In this document: one piece after another, positions 30,676 through 40,196 of the stretch
Layout: each line of letters begins with the position of its first letter
Numbering within the stretch: the first letter of the stretch is position 1
Source: Coleophoma eucalyptorum
Lineage: Eukaryota; Ascomycota; Leotiomycetes; Helotiales; Dermateaceae
NCBI GenBank assembly: GCA_026120035.1
Contig: JALRME010000063.1
Location: 1 to 64,000, forward strand
DNA length: 64,000 bases
Reading direction: 5' to 3'
Made by a program: the position numbers and the translations under genes
Notes under the pieces: generated by a model
The model's input: only the letters and a program-made list of their open reading frames with translations
Databases searched by the model: none
Told to the model about the DNA's origin: nothing

Positions 30676-33430
30676 GTATAGGTGATTCTGCATTAGGAAA
30701 CTGGGGTTCCTGAACAGGGAACTTCTCGCTTAAAGTCCTGGCTGCTCTAGCGCTCTCGCTGCTCGAAGTCGTACAGGGATGTCTGTTTCCGCCTCGATTA
30801 GGAAATTCCCTATTTCCTGATCAGGTAATTGTTCGCTTCGATACCTTCATACTTCAGACGTCGTCTTGCTGCTCTTGTTTTCATTCTAACATCACTTTCC
30901 GCCCAAACACGCTATCCCTAACCTCAATGCACCCTTCCGCAAAGATGGTAACGCGTATGCTGAGTTGTCTTACGGTGGGTGCCGCGGGTCTCCTCTTTCG
31001 ATCCGATTAGCCAACTTCATCCTAACTGCTAATTGTTTTAACAGACCCCCCTACGTCCTAAGCTTCGAATTTTGCTCCAAACACACTTGTGGAGAGCTCC
31101 AAGAAGATCGTGTTTCCGCGAGGAATAATAAATAGTTGAGTCACGGAATGCAGGTAGGCATTGCGCTGGTCGGATTGTATATTCACCAGATAGTACTTGT
31201 ATGATGCAGGTGGATGGACATACAAAGCTAGGACCAAGAACAGATTGACTATTGTCTCCTCAAATTCCCTAAGGCGCCGAGGGACAAGCCAACTATCGGA
31301 GAATCCCCGACGCTCAGTAAGAACGACTAGGAATATACGTGGGAATGCAATACTTCGTGGGTTTCGCAAGGCAGAATACATACGTAGGAGGCTAAAAGGA
31401 GAGATTGGGCTTTCAGCTGAGAGGGGCAACTTGCAGCGAGTATTGGTTAGGATATACAAAAATGGAGATATGGTCGGGATCGACACTGTCTCAACCTCGG
31501 TGAATGTAGTTTTTATGGTCTAGAGGCTAGGGAGAAACATTATGTCTTTCAGCTGGTGGGGCAGCCTGCAGCAAGTATTGATATGAGATACGAAGCCGGA
31601 GAAGACAAATCGACTAGGTCACTACTACCTTCTACTTCCGCGATAAGGCCGAGGTTTTGAGGGCAGGATCGGAAATGTAAGAAATTTGTAGTACTCTAAA
31701 GCCTACATAGTGGCATAGCTCAGAATATATAAGAAGGGCTATAGGCGCAACTTGGATCACCTATCCTCATACGTTGAGATGGATTCCTTACGAATTATTC
31801 CTTACGTTCCAACAAATTCGAAACAAACCAAGCGTAGAAAAATCGCCAAATCAGAGCATAAGCTTGTTCATAATACAGTTATTCCCTTGCCTGAAATCCC
31901 AAGCACTTGTCTAGTCGAGCTTCGCAGTCCACTAGATCTAGTTGGAGATGTACTCGAAGCGAGAGAGCCCGTCCCTGTTATCGAGAAGCCTTGTTCTACT
32001 GATGCTAGTAACGAAGCATCCTTTTGCGAACAGTCTAACGACAGCAACATTAGCGTCACTAGTATGTTCGACCTAGAACAATATAAGAATATATCGATAA
32101 TTGAAATAGAGAAAGATATACTTAACCTTAACACGTTTGACCTTAACTTCGTCGATAATACGATACCCAATAGTACTATTAGTTGTGACAAGAGCGATGT
32201 ATACTTCGAGATGTCTGAGTTCGCGCCCGAGAACGAGGACTTAGAGGATTCACAGATACCTAGCCAACCCCAACTAAAAACGAGTTGTTATAGTAAGTAG
32301 ATTTCCTTGCATTAATATCTAACAAGCTGTAAGAGCATTCGCTTAGTAAGAAAACCGAAGTTCCTACACCTATGTTAGAGAGAAGACAAAAGCGTACTCG
32401 ATCTAGCTCTCTCGACAGTTTAGGTAGGTGTGTATGAATCTGATAATAGGAAAAATTAGACTGACGCTTCTCAAGAACTCTCACCCGCTATCAATGATTA
32501 CAGTGATCACGATAGCTCTTACGATCTTGATAGCGACGATGAGCTATGTCACCGGCCAGAACGGTACCGTTTTGCACCAAGTAGAGTTGATATCAATAGC
32601 GATAAGTCTCAAGATTATACAAGGTACTATGTCGCAAGGGTCTATGATATCAATCGAAAACGCGAGTTTTATCGTATTCTAGGTATGGAGTACATTGATG
32701 ATCGAGTGCACTATATGTTAGACTGGGTTCCGACCTTAGTGCCTGGACGAGTACTTAGAGCACAGTCAAAGGACTTGATTTGGCAATTTGAATCGCTTTG
32801 CCAGGATACCTCAAACGATGTTAATTTTACACGCCACATAGCAGAACCCGACAATCCTTGCGCTACTGAGGATAGTTGTGAAAGTCTCGACAGCAATTAC
32901 GAGAGTATAGATGATAAGCTCTGTCATCCGCCAGAATGGTATCGTTTTGGAAGCGCGATCGGTTCCAAGGACAGGTCTCAAGATTATGCAAAGCTCTGGC
33001 CCTGCTATATCGCATGGGTTGACGACGTCAGTCGTGACCGCGAGTTTCACCGCATTATCGGCAAAGAGTATATCGATGGTGAAGCATACTATCTGTTAGA
33101 CTGGATTCCGAGCTTGGTACCGCGTCAAGCACTCCGGGCACAGTCAAAGGAGTTGGTCCGGCAATTTGAACTTCAGTGCCAGACGCAAAAGAGTGCGTGA
33201 ACGTTAGGAGAATAGACAGAAGTATAGTCTTGCGAACAATACTGTGGCGGTATGAAGGTCCTAGAGGAACATAATCGTATCACAACTCAGAGGTGCGAAG
33301 CTCTTAACAACAAGAGTTTTGCAAACACAATAAAGAGCGTGGGAATGAGGTGATAGCACTCTTACCTATGAAGGATAGAGTGCTCCAGCATTCCGACACA
33401 AGACAAATTGTTACGCAATTTTAAGTGATT
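30676..33430 (+). mobile_element. Repeat element with chromo-like gene, copy B
   Basis: Matches copy A (21690-23735, minus strand) from about GTGATTCTGCATTAGGAAAC through the leader and coding part to just past the stop. The GCGTGAACGTTAGGAGAATAG piece after the stop recurs at 56953-57000, and a coding scrap recurs near 62405-62460, so at least four traces exist in this window. Termini and target duplications are not resolved. Confidence 0.6.
31779..33200 (+). CDS. Gene of repeat element, two chromo-like C-terminal domains
   Basis: The first part (31779-32300) starts MDSLRIIPYVPTNSKQTKRR and is Ser/Glu/Asn-rich without structure. A probable intron starts at GTAAGT (about 32294). The coding frame resumes with PTPMLERRQKRTRSSS, and the C-terminal frame is open from about 32461. 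That part holds two copies of a roughly 110-residue domain about 374 bp apart: CHRPERYRF with GMEYIDDRVHYMLDWVPTLV, and CHPPEWYRF with GKEYIDGEAYYLLDWIPSLV, each ending AQSKxLxxQFE. The domain resembles a chromo shadow-like fold only at the Y-x-L-D-W-x-P core; I do not recognise a named family. The second splice junction is unresolved, so the gene may be slightly damaged. Copy A keeps one domain. Confidence 0.5.
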
Positions 33431-34048
33431 CTACGTTTAAATTAATTACTATTCATCACTTATTATATCAATTAAATCATATTGTGACTGCCAGCAGCTC
33501 CGCTGTGATAACAACTCCAGCCGCCTGTTACTTAAAGCGACTGATAGGTCTGGCTCTAGATTCCGGCAAAAGTTCACTTATCGTATTTCCTTAGGGCCAA
33601 CCTATATGCTCTCCAAATTCATAGTCTCGCTTCGACCTCTGGTTTTCCATCTTCTCTTATTACGGGTATTAAGACTTATGATCCAATCATCACTTATTCA
33701 TAGAAGCTCAGACGAGCTGGTGGGTTGGTAGCTGCTGACACCTAGTGTGGTAAAGCTATCATGACATCAATCATCCATGGCAACTGGTGAATCAGTCCGG
33801 ATATTTCCTACAGAGCACACCACGCGAAATAGAACGGCTCGCCCCAATCCTCTTGCTCCAGATCCTTTTCTCCCCCCATCTAGCGACACCTATCTTAAAT
33901 ACGAAAACAAAACTAGTTGGGCTGACCAAAGAACTCCAACGATGCCAGTCAATAAGAACATGAACCCCATCAGAACACTTATAACATACCAACTAGGACC
34001 CTCTATAATATATATTCCCCAGCTAGAAATGCCTCCGTTCTCGAAGCG
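33201..34048. other. Repeat 3' flank and intergenic sequence
   Basis: The first 40 bases belong to the repeat shared with 56953-57000. A 91-codon plus-strand ORF (33777-34052) begins with a good ATG and is Pro/Thr-rich, but it has no recognised family and converges on the 34049 gene. I do not call it. Confidence 0.3.
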
Positions 34049-35021
34049 CTAGTTAAGCTTCTTAGGGAGTCGATTCAGACACCAGTTATGTAGATGTATC
34101 CCGGGGTCAAAGAAAGCATGGAAAAATATGTCCTCGGGGACATGGAAGCCTTTCGAAGTACAGGGGATGCAGTGATAGTGAGCTTTTGAGTGGATTTCAT
34201 CTGCAGGAGGCAGAGAGGCATTGTCGAGGATGGCAACGCTATGGTCATTATTTTGAATCGGGACGAGCTCAAGCTGCCAAACAGACAGTCTAATTAGTTT
34301 GTGAAGTTCTTGTAGATGCTTAAATATATACTTACACAAAGTAAAGCGATTTTGGAGTGCGAAGAGAAATGAGTTTTAGCGTCCGCTGGGCGTAGTAATT
34401 TTCTCGGATTTTATTGAACAGGAGCTGGTCGTTCCACACCGTTGTTTCGTTTACATCAATATTGGATAGTGTTATTCGATATTTGCCTATTGCCCCTATT
34501 CGGAAGGTATTAATGCAGAGAAGTAGAAAGCGTAGCTTTGAGGCGGTTGACTGTGTTGCTGAGTTAGGAGCCTGTGTTGATGTTTTAACGTTTGGGGTTG
34601 AAAGATTTTCCAGATTTATAGTACTTGCACTCGGAATTCCTGCCCGTGATGATATAGATGATGTTTCAGAATTTCCAGTTACTTGACTCACAATCTTTGT
34701 AGAAACAGCTGTTGTAAGACTACCTGCTTCGGCAAGACTGTAGGATATTGCTTCAGCTTCGAACTTGCGCTCTTCAGGGAAGTCGATTCGAATCTTTTTG
34801 CCACAAGTACACGTGTAACTAATACGGATATTTCCATCTTTCAGGGGTACGGTTAGGAGTCCCTTGAAAAAATGTTTAATAAAAAACCACGAGGAGATCT
34901 TGGATAACACAGTAGATACAAAGCGCGAGTGAGAAAGCCTTTTCACATCGGATGCCCTAGTCGAGCTAGAAATTTGGGTTCCAGCTATTATGCCGTTATG
35001 AATACTGCCTACAGTATCCAA
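34049..35021 (-). CDS. Fungal conserved CxCG domain protein, possibly the detached C-terminus of NLR 2
   Basis: Exon 1 (35021 to about 34335) and exon 2 (to 34049) are joined by a GTAAGT intron ending near 34290; two acceptors keep the frame. The domain has VPLKDGNIRISYTCTCGKKI, with a CTCG turn, a Ser/Thr-rich spacer, then WNDQLLFNKIRENY and SLRTPKSLYFV, and ends HNWCLNRLPKKLN. I recognise this layout from hypothetical proteins in many filamentous fungi, often beside NLR genes; their function is unknown. No true ATG is seen (35021 is TTG). The frame continues upstream without a stop to the TGA that ends NLR 2 (35072-35070), so it may be NLR 2 read past one stop rather than its own gene. Confidence 0.6.
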
Positions 35022-35069
35022 CTTTATTGTTTTGGAAAACCCTAGGATAAGCTTGGCGATTGTGTTGTG

Positions 35070-38000
35070 TCATCTATGTAAAGCTGCTTGAAGCGCGGTG
35101 CCGTACTCTCCACCTTGGGCGTTGACGTCGGCTTGCTTGTCAAGCAAGAGCTTGACGATTGCCTCGTGGCCTTCGGATGAAGCTGCATAGAGTGCGTTGC
35201 CGTAGTCTCCACCTTGGGCGGACGATTGCCTCGTGGCCTCTGGATGAAGCTGCTTGGAGTGCGTTGCCGTACTTACCACCTTGGGCGTTGACGTCGGCTT
35301 GCTTGTCAAGCAAGAGCCTGACGATTGCCTCGTTGCCTCTGGATGAAGCTGCTTGGAGTGCGTTGCCGTAGTATCCACCTTGGGCGTTGACGTCGGCTTG
35401 CTTGTCAAGCAAGAGCTTGACGATTGCCTCGTTGCCTCTGGATGAAGCTGTATAGAGTGCGTTGCCGTAGTCTCCACCTTGGGCGTTGACGTCGGCTTGC
35501 TTGTCAAGCAAGAGCTTGACGATTGCCTCGTGGCCTCTGGATGAAGCTGCTTGGAGTGCGTTGCCGTACTTACCACCTTGGGCGTTGACGTCGGCTTGCT
35601 TGTCAAGCAAGAGCCTGACGATTGCCTCGTTGCCTCTGGATGAAGCTGCTTGGAGTGCGTTGCCGTAGTATCCACCTTGGGCGTTGACGTCGGCTTGCTT
35701 GTCAAGCAAGAGCTTGACGATTGCCTCGTGGCCTCTGGATGAAGCTGCTTGGAGTGCGTTGCCGTACTCACCACCTTGGGCGTTGACGTCGGCTTGCTTG
35801 TCAAGCAAGAGCTTGACGATTGCCTCGTGGCTATTATATGAAGCTGCATAGAGTGCGTTGCCGTAGTATCCACCTTGGGCGTTGACGTCAGCTTGCTTGT
35901 CAAGCAAGAGCTTGACGATTGCCTCGTGGCCTCCATACGCTGCCGCTATAATCAAACTGCTATATGCTCCGTCAATAACCTCATTTATATCAGAAACATG
36001 CTTGAGAAGAAGATTGAAAATATGCTCCTGCTGTCCTGCTGCTGCTACTTGGACTGCGTTTCCTACAACATCCCCATATCCATCCGTTATTATGACGTTC
36101 TTTTGTATTAATCTTTCAACAATCCTGTTTCTTACTTGGCCATCCTTATAGTGGTCCGCCCAATAGAATGTAGCATATGAAGATAACACAGACATATCTT
36201 CGTCGTATGAAGTACGCATATAAACTTCTAACATAGATTCGTAGACATTGATCGATTGAGTAATAACTTCTGGGAACAAAAGTAATCGTATACAAGCCAA
36301 AGCCATCTGCTTGTGGGATCCCTCTAATGTAAAGGAACCTTTCCAGATCTGGTCGTTTGATACTTTGAGCTCCTTTTTACGTATTAGGAACTCCTTAACG
36401 GTCTGGTGAATAAAATAGACCTTAGAATCGATGATAGAAATGATAAGACCACAACGTCCAGGAAGCGTTTCTTCTAAGCTTTTTGGGTCTTCCAAATCGA
36501 TATCTGCATATGACGTTGTCTTATCGGAGATACAAAGAGCAGTTGCAATTTCTTTAGGTGAAAGCGGATGATATGCTGCCAACACAATCTCCAAAATTCT
36601 CCTTGTACGTTCCTGGTTTTTGCACTTTGCAAGTAGCGATTCATATGCTGCATCTATTCCTTCGGGAAGTGTAGTTATTATCTCCTTCATCGTTGTTACT
36701 GTCCTTGGCCATTCTTCTGGAAGAGACTGTAGCACCAAGCGTAGCCATAGATAAGTACGTTGTTCCATTTCGAGTAAGGTTTTTTGAAGGTAGTCACGCA
36801 CTTCTGGAGGGAACTCGATCTGATCGTCGAGCTCAGTGACACGATATTTTATTACTTCGTCGATCTCCTTTTTGATATCGTCTGATTCTAATGCTCCATC
36901 TAGTTGTATACCTACGCTAGTGCGAAGTATACCTTTAAAGGCTGCTTTGAGGTTAAGGTAGGGCCGACTTGTTAGTAGAAAACGAAGGTCACACAATGAA
37001 GATTGTTCTTTAACAGTACAGATTTTTTGAACCGACGATATAAGTTCTCTACGCTCATCTTCCTGGCATTCGTCAAGAGCATCAAGGAGGCAGATAACTC
37101 GTCCAGTATTAGGGTCTTTGACTGAATTAATCAAGATTGTCCATAAATCAGAGAACGATGCTTCGGTGATTTGGGATCCTTTATCTCGAAACAGTGGTAA
37201 GACATACTTGATTAAGCTAGGTCGTTGCTTAATTAGTTGATGTAGCAAGGAGAGGAGAGCTTTACGAGCGCTCCGTTGGTCACTACTAGTATCTTTGAAG
37301 AAGAAGTAGAGGATACAGGCTCTAGCTCCGGTCGAGGTCTTTGGCAGATCTTCATCGACAATGTATCTAGCTAGCACCGACTTGCCGCAGCCAGCATCTG
37401 CCGAAATCCAAAGCAACCTTTTCTCATTACTGTCTCGCCATTGGAGATAATGTGAATGTTTAAGAGCCCACCAGCATGTATTTGGTACGCGTTCTGGGTT
37501 CTGATCTTTCTGATGGCTGTAATCCATCCCAGGCGGAATAAGAGCTTGATGGCATTTCCTCTCTTCCTTTCCTAGCCTATAATGTTTGTAATCCTCTTTT
37601 AACAGAACCGTCTTTTGTAAGTCTTTGATTCCTTCCTGGATATGGATTGTTTGAGTTGACATATCTTGAAACTTCTCAGTAAAATCAGCAAAGCTTAGAC
37701 TTCTCAACTCGTCTGTCCACTTTGCAGAGACTTCATTCTCAAACGTTTTCAGAACAGAAGTCCTGTACGTTTCCGAGTCCTTGATCGGCATGTTCTTGCA
37801 CTTCTGATATGCAGTTTGGACTCCCTTTATGACAGAGGTCTTTTCTTCGAAAAGTCGTAGTAGTAGCGCGAAAAACTTTTCGTGTAGGTCGACTTGCGAA
37901 TTCTTATTAGCAAGCTTAATTCTGACCACCGTTTGAGGAAAGAGCCTAGGTAGAAAGACTCTATTGTAGTCCCCATTAAGCACGACAGGAATTATCTTCG

Positions 38001-38718
38001 CGGTAGCACCCGGATCCTGGCTCTGGGATTCTAGCAGGGCAATCTCTGTTAATACATGATGGAAGCCTAGGTCACCTAGGCTGCTTTCAACAACTTGACG
38101 CCACGTAATTTTGACCTCGTCTTGCGTGTGGTTCCCAGCATTGTTGATGACGTCTTGGATATTTTTTTGGTATGTTTCATAGAACTCTGACTCAACGTAC
38201 TCTTCTAATAATTCAGACCCGCAGAGAATTACTTTTTTGACCGCCTCTGGGTGGATGCGAGAGGGCATTAAGCACATTTGGTTGTGTAAAATGTCATGAA
38301 CCGCCCTATTATCAACCGAATGGCGGAAAAAGACGCCCTTATCTGAACCATTAGGCAGCTTATCGGATTGAAGGTTGGTACCAATACGATTAAGCCATTC
38401 TATGACCTGCTTTGCGATCTCCTGCGATGAATCATTCTGCGATCCCTTATTTTCGTGGGCATAGACCAAAAACACGCTTGACGATTCGTATTCCACTATT
38501 ATTCTTAGCGTTCGCAAGGCCACGTCGAAAATGAACTCGAAGTCGGCATCTTCCAACTGCTTCTCGTGCTTAGGCTTCTCTATTGTTAGTAAATGAGTAT
38601 GAGCGAAGAAAAGCCGAACCTTTTGTTGCCTTTCACCACAAGTATGCAGAGTATTTGTGGACTCTTCCTGTGCTTGGCCTGCTGGTCCATCGACCGCCTT
38701 ACGTTTAGGTGGCTGCAT
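35070..38718 (-). pseudogene. NLR 2: TIR/SEFIR-like candidate domain, NACHT, ankyrin array; frameshifted
   Basis: A long minus-strand frame from ATG 38718. Residues about 80-290 form a globular domain beginning SVFLVYAHEN with EIAKQVIEWLNRIGT and KVILCGSELL. The position and opening (V-F-x-x-Y-A-H-E) suggest a TIR/SEFIR-type signalling domain, but this is inference. Residues about 405-600 are NACHT: Walker A SADAGCGKS (Lys 446), Walker B VICLLDALDEC (541-551), LRFLLTSRPY. The winged-helix part carries VYFIHQTVKEFL. From about 885 ankyrin repeats follow, 33 aa each (HEAIVKLLLDKQADVNAQGG). At 35220/35221 a unit lacks 32 bp, shifting the frame; in the restored register the array ends at a TGA (35072-35070). 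Ligand-binding repeats, oligomerising NACHT and a death-type effector domain are the family norm. Confidence 0.85.
35100..35960 (-). repeat. Ankyrin array of NLR 2 (99-bp units) with 297-bp higher-order repeat
   Basis: GACGATTGCCTCG starts units at 35154, 35221, 35320, 35419, 35518, 35617, 35716, 35815 and 35914. All spacings are 99 bp except the first (67 bp). The two units at 35221-35418 look identical to those at 35518-35715, a 297-bp offset. Variable residues cluster at the same places (the residue after AQGG, Y/Q in NALxAAS, H/N in xEAIV, K/R). Confidence 0.9.
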
Positions 38719-40196
38719 TGATAGATAGCAGATAGATCGGAGTGAAGAGGTTTGGTGCTAGATTTGCAAGCGCAGCAACCTCCGCCCTCATATGAACTGC
38801 TTTAGCTAAGCCCGGTCGTTGGATGGCTGTGTCAGACTGTCATAACAAGGCTGGTCGGATCAGCAGCTTAAAGATGGAAAGCTCATCAGATGAGATTTTA
38901 TCGGTTCGCTGAGCTGCTCCTATTATGCAGATTACATAGCAATTGCTACGCTGTAGCCTGAAACTCAGTCTCAGCCCACTTGCTTGATTGGGTCGCGCTG
39001 TATATCAAAGGTGTACGAACTTAGCCAGCGACAGCTGACTACACGCCCTCAAATGGTAGCTAGGCTCGCTCGCTACATCTCTACCAATTAGACCTTAAGT
39101 TGAAGCGCTCGTTGAGCTGAAAGCCCTTGTATTGCGCTTACTTGAAACGGCAAAGCCGCATGATGTCAGTCCGTGAGGAATGGATAAGCTGTCCCGGTAA
39201 TAGATTTTGGTTGTAAAGTTTAGGTGTACTTTTATGCCACTCGTTTGTAACTCACGCCAAGCACTACTTTTTGTGCCCTCCAGAAACGCCTCCCGTGTTC
39301 TTTAATTGCTGGTATAACTGGGGCGCTGCCACTGTTGAAAGGCTCTCCTGCCTCGAATTACTCGCTCTAGATCCAATTGCGATGTTTTCTGGCGAAAGAA
39401 ATTGAATGAAGGTTCTGAAGTTTTGAAGTCTGGCACTAGCTCTCTGCTCAAGTAGGCTGTGAAGTGAAAGACCTCGGCCGTCGACCAAAGGACAGCCTTG
39501 ATAAGCTCTCTCATTATGTTTTACTAACGTCTGCCCCTGCGTCCAGACAGCGCAAAAGTGGCCTTTTGCGTAACCAATAAAATCGGACACCAAGCTTGTA
39601 CTACTGTTGGAATTCAACAGAGGCTGATTGATATCTGACCCTCAGAGTCCTGCAGCAGTACTGGGAAGTAATTATCAGCTTTGTAGCTGGTATGGTGCGA
39701 GCACCATGTGGATTGGTCTGCACAATGTTGCTCTCGGCTATATTTGCCACTTTCTGATAGGAGCCTTGAGCATATGCTGTGGGAGACGAGCTGAGTGTTT
39801 TCACCGTCGAGGGACAATAATGGCAGCATCTGTCACCACCTGTCACCACCTGTCACCACCAGACACAATAATACGAGACACCAAAGGTCGCAATCCTGAA
39901 CACATCGCTATCTCTATAGACACTGCCCGTAGAAATCGCGTCGTCTCCTGCTCAGCCTCAATTTGGGTCGCGTTACGGAGCCCGCATCCTTCTATGAAGC
40001 CTCAATCGCCTCCAGATACGACTCACAATATCGCGATACGGTCAAGTCTTCGTCCGTACCTTGCAAGTCGTTTACTAACTTTGATAGCTAAATGAGATTT
40101 TCGTGCCAACACGCGAGCTGCCGCGGGCTCTACTACCTTCAAGCCTAACTGAACCGAACTCTCCATACTTGCTTCCGTCGATTTCGGCGCGCAATA
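38719..40196. other. Intergenic between divergent NLR 2 and NLR 3
   Basis: The two NLR genes are divergent and share this 1.5-kb spacer. It holds overlapping ORFs on both strands (39264-39849) without family signal and a small tandem repeat TGTCACCACC x3 at about 39831-39860. It presumably contains both promoters; no motif is defensible. Confidence 0.35.

Noticed and set aside
31058..31523. Overlapping ORFs on both strands upstream of the chromo-like gene
   Set aside because: They lie in the leader shared with copy A, where the frames are not kept, so coding is unlikely.
33777..34052. 91-codon Pro/Thr-rich ORF
   Set aside because: Good ATG context only; no homology signal and it overlaps the end of the convergent gene.
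35159..36151. Plus-strand ORFs across the ankyrin array
   Set aside because: They are antisense shadows of the 99-bp ankyrin units; the minus strand carries clear ankyrin and NACHT motifs.
39831..39860. TGTCACCACC triplet repeat as a regulatory site between NLR 2 and NLR 3
   Set aside because: Three short copies are too little to claim an operator; could be simple-sequence slippage.
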